NCBI RefSeq assembly: GCF_002752675.1 | Contig: NZ_CP024608.1 | Coordinates: 5,394,001-5,458,000 of the forward strand | Source: Massilia violaceinigra | Lineage (GTDB): Bacteria > Pseudomonadota > Gammaproteobacteria > Burkholderiales > Burkholderiaceae_D | Direction of reading: 5' to 3' | DNA: 64,000 nt | Part shown: in pieces, positions 9,085 through 18,330 of the stretch | How the letters are laid out: each line of letters starts with the position of its first letter | How positions within the stretch are numbered: the first letter of the stretch is position 1 | Program-made: the position numbers and the translations under genes | The notes under the pieces: model-generated | The model's input: only the letters and a program-made list of their open reading frames with translations | Told to the model about the DNA's origin: nothing | The model's database searches: none

Positions 9085-11262
9085 TTAAAAAGTGTAGCGG
9101 GCGGTCAGGGCGACGGCGCGGCGTTGGCCATAGAAGCAGTCGCCGCGGGCCAGGCAGGTCGAAATCTGGACCTTGTCGGTCAGGTTGGTGACGTTGAGCG
9201 CCACGCGCAGCGGTCCGCTGCTGTAAGAGAGCATGGCGTCGAGCAGGGTGATGTCCGGCGTTTCGAGTTGATCGAGGCCGTCCATCGAGGAGCCCAGGTA
9301 GCGCACGCCGGCACCGGCACTGAAGCCATCCTGCTGCGCGATCGAGAAGCGATGCGTCAGCCAGGCCGACACGTTGTGCTTGGGGATGCCGCTCAGGCGC
9401 TTGCCGTTGTCGGCGCCATTGCTACGCGAGACGGTGGCGTCGGTGTAGGCATAGCCGGCGGTCCAGTCCCAGTCGCGGCCCAGCTTACCGGCGCTTTCCA
9501 GTTCGAGCCCGCGCACATGCACTTCGCCGATCTGGATGCTGTTGAGTGGATTGGCCGGATCGGCGGTTTTGCGGTTGGTGTCGCGCAGGTCGTACACGGC
9601 CAGGGTGGTCATCAGGGTGCGGCCGGGCGGTTGCCATTTCAGGCCAGCTTCCCACTGTTCGCCGCGCTGCGGCTGGAAAGCCTGGTCGTTCAAGTCGACG
9701 CCGCCCAGCGGCAGGAACGATTCGGCATAGCTGACATACGGCGACCAGCCGCCGTCGGCCAGGTACAGCAAGCCGACCCGCTTGGTGTTCGCGCTGTCGT
9801 CGGTGCGCGCGGCCGCGCGACCTTCGATATCGTTGGTCACGGCATCGTGGCGCAGGCCCAGTACCGCTACCCAGCGCGGGCCGTATTTGATCTGGTCCTG
9901 CACGTAGTAGCCGTTCTGGCGCAGATTGGTGGTCGGCAGGTGGGTCAGCGCCTTCGGTACGGTGTAGTTGCCGTAGACTGGGGCATACACGTCCAGCGGT
10001 GCGGCCACGCCGCGCCCGTTGGCCTGGCGCGTTTCCACCCGCTGCACGTCGGCGCCCAGCAGGATGGTGTGCTGCAGCGGCCCGGTGGCCAGTTTCGCCT
10101 CTAATTGCGTATCGACCAGCAGCGTTTCCAGGTTGTTCAGGTTTTGCACCACGTCGCGGTTGATGGTGCGCTGGTCGGGATTGAACACGGGCCGCGCCGG
10201 ACGGCCGGTCGCCGCCACGGCGGTGAAGCTGGTGTAGGCGCTGCGGTAATCGACTTCGCTTTTGGTCTTGCGCAGGGTCTGGCGCACGCTCAGCGTATCG
10301 TTGAAGCGGTGGCTGAACAGGTAGCCGAGCGCGGTCTGTTCGGTGTCGTAGGCATCCCAGCCTGGCTCGCCGGTGAAGGTGCTGGTCGGGATCTGGCCGA
10401 ACTTCGACGGCAGCAAAGTGGCCTGCCACGGGAAGAAGCCGATCATCGAGCCGCTGTGGTCCTCCTGGCGCAGTGCCAGCACCGTCAGCGAGGTGTTTGC
10501 GTTGGGCGCCCAGGTCAGCGAGGGCGCCAGCAGCTTGCGGTCGTCGTCGACCATATTGACTTGCGTGCCGCTGTCGCGGCCCACGGCCACGAGGCGCGCC
10601 AGCCAGTGGCCGTCGGCATCGAGCACCTGGTTGATGTCGAGCGAGAGCTGCTTGCGGCTGTTGCTGCCGATTTGTACCTGGACTTCACGCTGCGAGGACG
10701 CCATCGGCCGCTTGGAGACCAGATTGACCACGCCGCCGATGCCGCCCTGGCCGTACAGGACCGACGACGGGCCGCGCAGCACTTCCACGCGCTCCAGGGT
10801 GTACGGGTCGGGACGCGTGGTGTTGTAGCTGCCGAAGTTCGATTGCACGCCATCCTGCAGCATGGCCGGATTACCGCCGCGCGAAGTGACCGAATCGGCC
10901 CGGCTGTCGAAGTAGCTGGAGACCAGGCCTGCGCTGTAATTGAGCGTCTGGCGCAGCGTTTGCGCGCCTTGCTCCTCGAAGCGCTCGCGCGGGATGACGC
11001 TGATCGACTGCGGCGTTTCGATCAGCGGCGTGTCGGTCTTGGTGCCGGCGCCACTGCGTTTGGCGACGTAGCCGTTGTCTTCCCTGTTGCCGTCGACCGT
11101 GATCACCGGCATCGCCACGGCATCGTCGGCCACCTCGCTGGCCTGCGCTAGCGCAGCGGCGCCGGCAAGGGCGGCGAAGATGAGTGCCGAACGGACTGCG
11201 GCGGTCAAGGGAAGGGGAATGCAGCCGGCGTACGCCGGGCCGAAAGGTGCGTAGTGCGCCAT
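9085..11262 (-). CDS. TonB-dependent siderophore receptor
   Basis: A 725-aa outer-membrane receptor that imports ferric siderophores using TonB energy. From the N-terminus: a long signal peptide (hydrophobic SALIFAALAGAAALAQA), a TonB box (AMPVITVDG), a plug with the siderophore-receptor motif ETPQSISVIPRERFEEQG and VEVLRGPSSVLYGQGG, then a 22-strand barrel ending in the aromatic RYTF. Start 11262 is preferred over an in-frame codon at 11337, because the latter lies in the Fur box and -10 region and would precede the signal peptide by 25 unrelated residues. First gene of the Fur-box operon. Confidence 0.93.
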   Translation of the reverse strand: MAHYAPFGPAYAGCIPLPLTAAVRSALIFAALAGAAALAQASEVADDAVAMPVITVDGNREDNGYVAKRSGAGTKTDTPLIETPQSISVIPRERFEEQGAQTLRQTLNYSAGLVSSYFDSRADSVTSRGGNPAMLQDGVQSNFGSYNTTRPDPYTLERVEVLRGPSSVLYGQGGIGGVVNLVSKRPMASSQREVQVQIGSNSRKQLSLDINQVLDADGHWLARLVAVGRDSGTQVNMVDDDRKLLAPSLTWAPNANTSLTVLALRQEDHSGSMIGFFPWQATLLPSKFGQIPTSTFTGEPGWDAYDTEQTALGYLFSHRFNDTLSVRQTLRKTKSEVDYRSAYTSFTAVAATGRPARPVFNPDQRTINRDVVQNLNNLETLLVDTQLEAKLATGPLQHTILLGADVQRVETRQANGRGVAAPLDVYAPVYGNYTVPKALTHLPTTNLRQNGYYVQDQIKYGPRWVAVLGLRHDAVTNDIEGRAAARTDDSANTKRVGLLYLADGGWSPYVSYAESFLPLGGVDLNDQAFQPQRGEQWEAGLKWQPPGRTLMTTLAVYDLRDTNRKTADPANPLNSIQIGEVHVRGLELESAGKLGRDWDWTAGYAYTDATVSRSNGADNGKRLSGIPKHNVSAWLTHRFSIAQQDGFSAGAGVRYLGSSMDGLDQLETPDITLLDAMLSYSSGPLRVALNVTNLTDKVQISTCLARGDCFYGQRRAVALTARYTF

Positions 11263-11321
11263 GGAGCCATCCTGAATATGAGTGCAATGGCTGGCTACGG
11301 TCGTGCTGGCTGGCTGTTGAA

Positions 11322-11342
11322 TGAGAATTATTCTCAATTATA
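11322..11342 (-). promoter_or_regulatory. Fur box with overlapping -10 element for the siderophore operon
   Basis: TGAGAAT-T-ATTCTCA at 11322-11336 is a perfect 7-1-7 inverted repeat, close to the Fur 7-1-7 consensus. On the minus strand a TATAAT hexamer (11342-11337) adjoins it, so bound Fur would cover the transcription start of the receptor gene at 11262. The expected effect is repression when iron is sufficient for the whole run down to 3862. Confidence 0.85.
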
Positions 11343-11453
11343 CCGGGAGGCGGGTAATTCGACAAGGCAACATTCATGCTTTAAGCATGATAGATCTTGC
11401 GTGTCAATACTCCCGAGTCGCACGGTTTGAGCCTGGAGGCGGAAACAAAACGA

Positions 11454-11603
11454 ATGGAAAAGGCCCGATCCCGGCTCAACGCTTTCAGCGACCGGGCCGA
11501 TTACGAGTGGTTGAGTGCCGATATCGAGCTCCGTCAGCAAACCATCGCATCACTTGCAGACTTTATGGCCGAGCGTGAACGGGAACGCGCGCTCAATCGC
11601 TAG
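11454..11603 (+). CDS. Small hypothetical protein, helical and charged
   Basis: A 49-aa [23 protein letters not shown] onward, rich in E, R and A, predicted to be one or two amphipathic helices, ending [16 protein letters not shown] lies 14-18 bases before this ATG; a TTG at 11397 would extend it by 19 residues. It converges on cobB with an 11-base overlap. I do not recognise a family. The composition looks like a real small protein, but there is no independent support. Confidence 0.4.
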   Translation: MEKARSRLNAFSDRADYEWLSADIELRQQTIASLADFMAERERERALNR

Positions 11604-12423
11604 CAAACTGCCTGAGCAGCGCTGGGAGGACATCTTCAGCGCTGGCTTCGACCTTCAACGATATCAACTCGTCAGCGCGGGTTTTGCCCAGATTGATCGC
11701 GGCGATCGGCTTGTCTGAGTCGGCAGCCATGCGGCAAAAGCGAAAGCCCGAATACACCACCAGCGACGAGCCGATCACCAGCAGGGCGTCGGCCTCCATC
11801 ATGCGTGCCAGCGCTTCGCGGGTGCAGTCGGCCGGCACACCGTCGCCGAAGAACACCACGTCCGGTTTCAGCGTACCGCCGCAGTGCACGCAGTAAGGCA
11901 GGTGGAATTCGGCCAGCGCGTCCGGCTCCAGATGGGCGTCGCCGTCCGGCGCGGGCGTGGCCACGGCGCCGGCCAGCGCCGGATTGGCTTCGACCAGCTG
12001 ACCCTGCACGAAGGCGCGTGGAAAACTGGCGTGGCAGTCGAGGCATACCACCTTGTGGATATTGCCGTGCAGTTCGAGTAACTCGGTGCTGCCGGCGCGC
12101 TGGTGCAGGCCATCGACATTCTGCGTCATGAGGGCGCCGAGCCGTCCCGCCGCTTGCAGCCCGGCCAGCGCGACATGACCGGCGTTCGGCGCGGCGGCCG
12201 ACAACGTCGGATAGCCGACCATGCTGCGCGCCCAATAGCGCCGCCGCACCGCTTCGAGCTTGCGGAAATCCGGCCCTTGCACCGGCGTTTTACCGCGCCG
12301 TACGCCATCACGGTCGCGATAGTCGGGAATGCCCGAGGCGGTACTCATGCCGGCGCCGGTCAGCACCAGGATACGCCGGTGGCGTTCCACAAAATCGGCC
12401 AGGGCGTCGCTGTCAGCAGTCAT
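11593..12423 (-). CDS. cobB: NAD-dependent protein deacylase, sirtuin
   Basis: A 276-aa sirtuin that removes acyl groups from lysines using NAD+. Motifs in order: [18 protein letters not shown] (NAD binding), [17 protein letters not shown] with the catalytic His, a zinc site with two cysteine pairs (CLDC and CVHC), and [16 protein letters not shown] and INLG. The [12 protein letters not shown] form and the insert between the cysteine pairs resemble SIRT4-like class II bacterial sirtuins. Start 12423 overlaps the preceding DUF296 gene by 11 bases; the upstream open frame is a shadow of that gene. Confidence 0.92.
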   Translation of the reverse strand: MTADSDALADFVERHRRILVLTGAGMSTASGIPDYRDRDGVRRGKTPVQGPDFRKLEAVRRRYWARSMVGYPTLSAAAPNAGHVALAGLQAAGRLGALMTQNVDGLHQRAGSTELLELHGNIHKVVCLDCHASFPRAFVQGQLVEANPALAGAVATPAPDGDAHLEPDALAEFHLPYCVHCGGTLKPDVVFFGDGVPADCTREALARMMEADALLVIGSSLVVYSGFRFCRMAADSDKPIAAINLGKTRADELISLKVEASAEDVLPALLRQFASD

Positions 12424-12814
12424 GGGAATGCACCACCAGCTCGTCGAAACCGGACGCCGCGTCAAGCTCGCGCGCGAAGCGGTGGTCGGGCAGCAGGGCG
12501 ATGAGGATTTCGGCCGTGGTGCGGATGGTGCAGCCGGCCAGTACGTGGCCGCCCAGCACGCGGCCGGAGGCATCGGCCACGGACATGTGCAGATGCGGGC
12601 CGTCCGGCGAGAGCGAGCCGGCCAGGGTAAGTATTTCGATGTCGCCTTCGACGTCGGTGGCCTGGGCGGCGCCGGCCAGGCGCAAACGCGCGCCACGCAG
12701 GCTGCCGATCCCCTGCAGCACAAAACCGGCCGCAGTGCCATGCGCGGCCAGCACGTCGGCCAGGGCAGCGCGCAGGTCCTGCCCCGGAACCAGCCTGAGT
12801 GGAAGTGTCTTCAT
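12413..12814 (-). CDS. PPC/DUF296 domain protein
   Basis: A 133-aa protein consisting of one PPC (DUF296) domain, with features such as LRLVPGQDLRAAL, GSLRGARLR, EILTLAGSLSPDGPHLHMSVAD and GGHVLAGCTIRTTAEI. In bacteria this fold forms trimers of unknown function; in plants it joins AT-hook proteins. The HLHMS and GGHV motifs carry the conserved His. Its stop overlaps the sirtuin start, suggesting co-expression. Confidence 0.87.
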   Translation of the reverse strand: MKTLPLRLVPGQDLRAALADVLAAHGTAAGFVLQGIGSLRGARLRLAGAAQATDVEGDIEILTLAGSLSPDGPHLHMSVADASGRVLGGHVLAGCTIRTTAEILIALLPDHRFARELDAASGFDELVVHSHDC

Positions 12815-12824
12815 GTGCCTGATT

Positions 12825-13730
12825 TTACCCGGCCTTGCGGCGCGACGAGAACACGATCCCGCCGACGATCAGCGCAAACGCCACGCCGTGGTACAGGTGC
12901 GGCAGTTCGCCCAAAAACGCCGACGACATCATGGCCGCGAACAGCGGGGTCAGATTGCTGAAAAACGCGCCCACGCTGGGCCCCGCGCGCTGCACGCCGG
13001 CGCCCCAGCAACGGAAGGCGATGATGGCCGGGCCGATGGCGACGTACAGCAGCGCCGCCGCGACGGTCCAGCTCCAGTGGACCGCGACTGCACCGCCGGC
13101 CCATTCTACGCCGGCAAAGGCGCCCGACCACAGCACGCCGTAGATGACCTGGGCCAGCAGGAAGGCGGCCCAGTCGGCCCGCACGGCGGGCGGATCGTTT
13201 TGCCGGGTCAGCAGCCAGCTGTAAAACGACCAGGCGATGGTGGCCAGGATCATGTACAGATCGCCGGCGACCAGGCGCATCGCGGCCAGCTGGCTCCACT
13301 CGCCGCGGCACAGCACCACCAGCACCCCGACGATCGACATGGCCGCGCCGATGACTTGCTGGCGGCCGACCTTCACGCCGAAAAACAGCGCGCCGATCAG
13401 CAGCATCCAGACCGGCATGCCGGCTGCCACCAGCGTAACGTTGATCGGGGTGGAGCTTTGCAGCGCCAGGTACTGAAGGGAGTTATACAGGCCGATGCCG
13501 AGCAGGCCGAGAAGGGCGAAGCGGCGCCAGTTGCTGCGCAGCGCATCGCTGGCGAACAGGCGCCGTCCCAGCGGCAGCAGGATCAGCATGGCGATCGACC
13601 AGCGCAGCAGGTTGAGCGTCATCGGCGGCACCGCGTCGCGCACCAGCCGGCCGACGATGGCGTTGCCTGCCCACAGAAGCGGGGGCAGGGTCAGTAAACC
13701 AATGGTCGCGGGCGTGAGCTTCTGGTTCAT
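12825..13730 (-). CDS. EamA/DMT family transporter
   Basis: A 301-aa inner-membrane protein with ten predicted helices in two EamA repeats, beginning LTPATIGLLTLPPLLWAGNAIVGR and ending with a basic tail (SSRRKAG). EamA proteins export metabolites or amino acids; the substrate is not deducible. It starts 24 bases after the nadB stop on the same strand and precedes the DUF296 gene by 10 bases, so nadB, this gene, DUF296 and cobB may be one transcript. Confidence 0.9.
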   Translation of the reverse strand: MNQKLTPATIGLLTLPPLLWAGNAIVGRLVRDAVPPMTLNLLRWSIAMLILLPLGRRLFASDALRSNWRRFALLGLLGIGLYNSLQYLALQSSTPINVTLVAAGMPVWMLLIGALFFGVKVGRQQVIGAAMSIVGVLVVLCRGEWSQLAAMRLVAGDLYMILATIAWSFYSWLLTRQNDPPAVRADWAAFLLAQVIYGVLWSGAFAGVEWAGGAVAVHWSWTVAAALLYVAIGPAIIAFRCWGAGVQRAGPSVGAFFSNLTPLFAAMMSSAFLGELPHLYHGVAFALIVGGIVFSSRRKAG

Positions 13731-13754
13731 ATCCGCGTCGTGGCGCGACCTGCG

Positions 13755-15371
13755 TTAGCGGCGCGGCGGTGTCAGCACGCTTGGCAAGGCTTTCGGCAAG
13801 GTGTTCGGATAGTCGCGGCTGAAATGCAGGCCGCGGCTTTCGCGCCGTGTCAGCGCGCTGTTGACAATCAGCGAGGCCACGTCGACCAGATTGCGCAGCT
13901 CCAGCAAGTCGTGGGTGATGCGGAAGTTGCGGTAGTACTCGTCGATTTCTTCCTTGAGCAGGGCGATGCGGTGCTGCGCGCGTTCGAGGCGCTTGGTGGT
14001 GCGCACGATGCCGACGTAGTTCCACATGAAGCGGCGCAGTTCATCCCAGTTGTGGGCGATGACGACTTCCTCGTCGGCGTTGGTGACGCGGCTTTCATCC
14101 CAGGCCGGCAGGTCGCGCGTTTCGCCTTTCGGCATGGCCGCGATTTCGTGCGCGCAGGCGCGTCCCACCACCAGGCATTCGAGCAGCGAATTGCTGGCCA
14201 GGCGGTTGGCGCCGTGCAGGCCGGTGCAGGCGGTTTCGCCGACCGCGTACAGGCCCGGCACGTCGGTGCGTCCGGCCAGGTCGGTGACGATGCCGCCGCA
14301 GGTGAAGTGAACCGCCGGCACCACCGGAATCGGTTCCTTGGTGATGTCGATGCCCAGCTCCAGGCAGCGCGCGTAAATGGTCGGGAAGTGCTCCTTGAGG
14401 AACTCGGGGCTCTGGTGGCTGATGTCCAGGTTGACGTAATCGAGGCCGCGCTTTTTCATCTCGAAGTCGATGGCGCGCGCCACCACGTCGCGCGGGGCCA
14501 GTTCGCCGCGCTCGTCGTACATCGGCATGAAGCGCGTGCCGGCCGCGGCGCCGGCTTCCGGCGGCAGTTTGAGCAAGCCGCCTTCGCCGCGGATCGCTTC
14601 GGTGATCAGGAACGACTTGGCGTACGGGTGGTACAGGCAGGTCGGGTGGAACTGGATGAATTCCATGTTCGAGACGCGGCAGCCGGCGCGCCAGGCCATC
14701 GCAATGCCATCGCCGGTGGCGGTGTCGGGGTTGGTGGTATACAAATACACCTTGCCGGCGCCGCCGGTGGCCAGCACCGTGTGCTCGGCTTCGAACGTGA
14801 GCACCTGGCCGGTTTTCTCGTCCTGCACGTACACGCCGTAGCAGTGCGGCTGGCCGGCGCTGGCGGCGGCAGGCTTGGGACCCAATTTGTCGGACGTGAT
14901 GACGTCAATCGCGCAGTGCTGCTCGAACAGCGAAATGTTCGGATGGGCGCGCACCTTCTGCTCCAGTGTGACCTGGACCGCGTGGCCGGTGGCGTCGGCC
15001 GCGTGGATGATGCGGCGCTGGCTGTGGCCACCTTCGCGGGTCAGGTGAAAGCCCATTTCGGCGGTCGGGTCGCGCGTGAACGGCACGCCCTGGTCGATCA
15101 GCCATTCGATCGCTTCGCGCCCATGTTCGACGATGAAGCGGGTGGCCGCCTCGTCGCACAGGCCGCCGCCGGCCGCCAGGGTGTCGTCGATGTGCTGGGC
15201 GTGGCTGTCGCCCGAGTCCAGCACCGCGGCGATGCCGCCCTGGGCCCAGTTGCTGGCTCCGTCGAGCAGCGCCCGCTTGGAGATGATGGCAACGGTGCGC
15301 GTTTGCGCAAGATGCAGGGCAACCGACAGACCGGCCAGTCCGCTGCCGACAATAGCGACGTCAAATTTCAT
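13755..15371 (-). CDS. nadB: L-aspartate oxidase NadB
   Basis: A 538-aa FAD enzyme that oxidises L-aspartate to iminoaspartate, feeding NadA. The N-terminal Rossmann motif is [18 protein letters not shown]. Further motifs: [25 protein letters not shown] (with the active-site His/Arg), [38 protein letters not shown] and [14 protein letters not shown], plus a helical C-terminal cap. The length is standard. It is divergent from the polysaccharide genes, with a 182-base intergenic region. Confidence 0.96.
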   Translation of the reverse strand: MKFDVAIVGSGLAGLSVALHLAQTRTVAIISKRALLDGASNWAQGGIAAVLDSGDSHAQHIDDTLAAGGGLCDEAATRFIVEHGREAIEWLIDQGVPFTRDPTAEMGFHLTREGGHSQRRIIHAADATGHAVQVTLEQKVRAHPNISLFEQHCAIDVITSDKLGPKPAAASAGQPHCYGVYVQDEKTGQVLTFEAEHTVLATGGAGKVYLYTTNPDTATGDGIAMAWRAGCRVSNMEFIQFHPTCLYHPYAKSFLITEAIRGEGGLLKLPPEAGAAAGTRFMPMYDERGELAPRDVVARAIDFEMKKRGLDYVNLDISHQSPEFLKEHFPTIYARCLELGIDITKEPIPVVPAVHFTCGGIVTDLAGRTDVPGLYAVGETACTGLHGANRLASNSLLECLVVGRACAHEIAAMPKGETRDLPAWDESRVTNADEEVVIAHNWDELRRFMWNYVGIVRTTKRLERAQHRIALLKEEIDEYYRNFRITHDLLELRNLVDVASLIVNSALTRRESRGLHFSRDYPNTLPKALPSVLTPPRR

Positions 15372-15553
15372 GTTGGGCGAGTAATTAGTGCAGAAGCATC
15401 ACTATAGTCTATTTGGCTGCACTGTGTCTGGCCTTCAGGAAATGCCCGAAAATGCTTGTTCGTAGTCAATACCTCTTGTGAGTCTGTAAGCGATTATTTA
15501 CCACGCCGTGCAGCGGGCACGGACGCGACGAGTATCGCTGGCATGGAGGGATC

Positions 15554-16945
15554 GTGATCCGGATTTTCAGTCACTACGTATCCAAGATGGCGTTCGTGCT
15601 GCTGCTGCTCGAACTGCTCATGCTGCTCACCTCGGCCAGCGTGGCCTCGGTCCTGTGGTTTTCGGACCAGAACGGCCAGTTCCGCGCCGATAACCTGTAT
15701 CTGTCGTCGCTGACGTTCGCGCTGGTGATCATCTTCAGCATGAGCGCGCTGGGGATGTACCAGCACGGCTCGCGCGAGGGCATCCGCACCACCTTGATCC
15801 GCATCATGCCCTCGTTCGCGCTCGGTTTCGCGCTGCTCAGCGCCATGATCGCGGTGCGCCCCGAGATCTATTTCGGGCGCGGGATCAGCAGCGTGATTTT
15901 CGCCATCGGCGCCACCGCCGTGGTGCTTACGCGCCTGGTGGTGTTCAAGTCGGCCGAGTCGGCGCTGCTCGAAGCACGCCTGATTTTTGTCGGCAGCGGG
16001 CCGCTGGCGCGCGAGTGCATGGATCTGGCGCACAGCAAGAACGGCCTGCACCAGTTCAGCGTGGTCGGCTGCGTGCCCATCGCCGGCGAAGAAAGCTGCG
16101 TGCCCAGCGCCGCGCTGCTGCCGGTGGGCGAGTCGCTGCTCGAGATGGCGCGCCGCTACGAGGCGCGCGAACTGGTGGTGACGGTGACGAACCGGCGCAG
16201 CAAGGAGTTCCCGGTGCGCGACCTGCTGGCCTGCGCGCTGGGCGGGGTGCGCGTGATCGACGCCGCCACCTTTTTCGAGCGCGAGGCATGTCAGATCCGG
16301 CTCGATTCGCTGCAGCCGAGCTACCTGATTTTCGGCGGCGGCTTCGACCAGAGCTTTTGGCGCGCCAGCGTGAAGCGCTGCTTCGACCTGGTGGCCAGCG
16401 GCTGCATCACGGTGGTGTCGCTGCCGGTGATGCTGCTGGCCGCGGCGGCCATCAGGTTCGACGACGGTGGGCCGGTGTTCTATCAGCAGGAACGGGTCGG
16501 CAAAGATGGCCGCATCTTCAATGTGCTCAAGTTTCGCAGCATGCGCATCAATGCCGAGGCGCCCGGCGTGCCCACCTGGGCGTCGGCCAACGATCCGCGC
16601 GTCACCCGCGTGGGCCGCTTTTTGCGCATGCTGCGCATCGACGAGCTGCCGCAGATGCTCAATGTGTTCAAGGGCGAGATGAGCTTCGTCGGACCGCGCC
16701 CGGAACGCGCGTTTTTCGTCGACCAGCTGGCGCGCGATATCCCTTACTACAACGTCCGCCATAGCATCAAACCCGGCGTGACGGGCCTGGCCCAGGTGCG
16801 CTACCAGTACGGCGCCTCGGTCGACGACGCCGTCCAGAAACTGCAGTACGACCTCTATTACGTCAAGAACAACAGCCTGTTCCTCGATCTGCTGATCCTG
16901 ATCGATACGGTGCAGGTGGTTTTGCTGGGCAAGGGAAGCCGTTGA
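15554..16945 (+). CDS. XrtA-associated sugar transferase (undecaprenyl-phosphate hexose-1-phosphate transferase)
   Basis: A 463-aa inner-membrane enzyme that would start polysaccharide repeat-unit assembly by moving a sugar-1-phosphate to undecaprenyl phosphate. The N-terminal half has four hydrophobic helices and a CoA-binding-like domain (IFVGSGPLAREC). The C-terminal half is a bacterial sugar transferase domain: KRCFDLVASG, QERVGKDGRIFNVLKFRSM, RIDELPQMLNV, MSFVGPRPER and KPGVTGLAQVRYQYG. It matches the PEP-CTERM-associated EpsB-type subgroup. A GTG start at 15554 is supported by GGAGGGA four bases upstream. PrsR follows after 29 bases. Confidence 0.9.
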   Translation: MIRIFSHYVSKMAFVLLLLELLMLLTSASVASVLWFSDQNGQFRADNLYLSSLTFALVIIFSMSALGMYQHGSREGIRTTLIRIMPSFALGFALLSAMIAVRPEIYFGRGISSVIFAIGATAVVLTRLVVFKSAESALLEARLIFVGSGPLARECMDLAHSKNGLHQFSVVGCVPIAGEESCVPSAALLPVGESLLEMARRYEARELVVTVTNRRSKEFPVRDLLACALGGVRVIDAATFFEREACQIRLDSLQPSYLIFGGGFDQSFWRASVKRCFDLVASGCITVVSLPVMLLAAAAIRFDDGGPVFYQQERVGKDGRIFNVLKFRSMRINAEAPGVPTWASANDPRVTRVGRFLRMLRIDELPQMLNVFKGEMSFVGPRPERAFFVDQLARDIPYYNVRHSIKPGVTGLAQVRYQYGASVDDAVQKLQYDLYYVKNNSLFLDLLILIDTVQVVLLGKGSR

Positions 16946-16974
16946 ACGTGAACCCTCTTTCAAGGAGCTGCACA

Positions 16975-18330
16975 ATGGGCAAAAAGAAGCTGTTGGTGGT
17001 CGAAGACGACAAAGGCTTGCAGAAGCAGCTGCGCTGGAGTTTCGATGGCTATGATGTGCTCATCGCCGAAGACCGCGAGAGCGCCCTGGCGCAGCTGCAC
17101 CGCCATCGCCCGGCCGTGGTGACGCTCGACCTGGGCTTGCCGCCCAATCCGGACGGCGCCACCGAGGGCCTGGCCACCCTGAAGCAGATACTGGCCGAAG
17201 CGCCGGGCACCAAGGTCATCGTCTTATCCGGCAACCAGGACCGCGCCCATGCGCTCAAGGCGATCAGCATGGGCGCCTACGACTTTCACCAGAAGCCGTT
17301 CGACGCCGATACCCTGGGCCTGGTGGTGGAGCGGGCGTTTTATCTGCACGCGATGCAGGAAGAGAACCAGCGCATGCTGCAGATCGGCGCCGACTCGCCG
17401 CTGGCGCGCATCGTCACGCGCGACCCCGGCATGCTGCGCCTGTGCCGCAGCGTCGAAAAACTCGCGCCGTCGTCGGCCACGGTGATGCTGCTGGGCGACT
17501 CGGGCGCCGGCAAGGAACTGTTCGCGCGCGGCCTGCACGACCTGTCGGCGCGCCACGAAAAGCGCTTCGTGGCGATCAACTGCGCGGCCATTCCGGCCGA
17601 CCTGCTCGAGAGCGAATTGTTCGGCCACGAAAAGGGCGCCTTCACTGGCGCCGGCCAGCAAACCCTGGGCAAGATCGAAATGGCGCAGGGCGGCACCTTC
17701 TTCCTCGATGAAATCGGCGATATGGCGATGGCCCTGCAGGCCAAGCTGCTGCGTTTCGTGCAGGAGCGCGTGATCGAGCGTATCGGCGGACGCAGCGAAA
17801 TCGCCATCGATGCGCGCATCGTGTGCGCCACCCACCAGGATTTGCCCAAGCTGGTGCGCGAAGGGCGCTTTCGCGAGGATTTGTACTACCGCCTGAGCGA
17901 AGTGGTGCTGGCCATTCCGCCGCTGCGCGAGCGGGTAGGCGACGCGGTGCTGCTGGCGCACCACTTCAAGCACCAGGCTTGCCTGACCGAACGGCGCAGC
18001 GTGCCGGCGTTCACCGACGACGCGGTGCTGGCGATCGAGCAGTATGGCTGGCCGGGCAACGTGCGCGAGCTGGAAAACTGCATCCGGCGCGCGGTGATCA
18101 TGTCGGAAGGGCCGCAGATCAGCGCGCGCGACCTGGGCCTGGCCGAGGTGCCGCAGTCAGGCACGCCCGTCAATCTGCGCCAGGTGCGCGACGCCGCCGA
18201 GTACAAGGTGATGGTGACGGCGCTGGCGCGCACCAACGGGTCGATCGTCAAGGCGGCCGAGCTGCTCGGCGTGAGCCGCCCGACCCTGTACGACCTGATG
18301 CACCATCACGGCATCAGGATTTCACCATGA
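16975..18330 (+). CDS. prsR: PEP-CTERM-box response regulator PrsR (sigma54 activator)
   Basis: A 451-aa NtrC-type regulator. The receiver domain (residues 1-125) has the acidic pair at E10-D12 and phospho-acceptor D52 in VTLDLGLPP. The AAA+ domain has Walker A GDSGAGKELF, an intact GAFTGA loop for sigma54 contact and Walker B FFLDEIGD. The C-terminal Fis-type helix-turn-helix reads AAELLGVSRPTLYDL. The start at 16975 has AAGGAG upstream. In related bacteria PrsK/PrsR with RpoN activates PEP-CTERM and polysaccharide genes; no PrsK kinase is in this window. Its end overlaps the convergent hydrolase gene by 9 bases. Confidence 0.92.
   Translation: MGKKKLLVVEDDKGLQKQLRWSFDGYDVLIAEDRESALAQLHRHRPAVVTLDLGLPPNPDGATEGLATLKQILAEAPGTKVIVLSGNQDRAHALKAISMGAYDFHQKPFDADTLGLVVERAFYLHAMQEENQRMLQIGADSPLARIVTRDPGMLRLCRSVEKLAPSSATVMLLGDSGAGKELFARGLHDLSARHEKRFVAINCAAIPADLLESELFGHEKGAFTGAGQQTLGKIEMAQGGTFFLDEIGDMAMALQAKLLRFVQERVIERIGGRSEIAIDARIVCATHQDLPKLVREGRFREDLYYRLSEVVLAIPPLRERVGDAVLLAHHFKHQACLTERRSVPAFTDDAVLAIEQYGWPGNVRELENCIRRAVIMSEGPQISARDLGLAEVPQSGTPVNLRQVRDAAEYKVMVTALARTNGSIVKAAELLGVSRPTLYDLMHHHGIRISP

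Noticed and set aside
11263..11337. Longer N-terminus for the intact siderophore receptor
   Set aside because: It would start inside the Fur box and put 25 unrelated residues before the signal peptide.
15400..15450. sigma54 promoter before the sugar transferase
   Set aside because: GG and GC pairs here are 12 or more bases apart, not 10.
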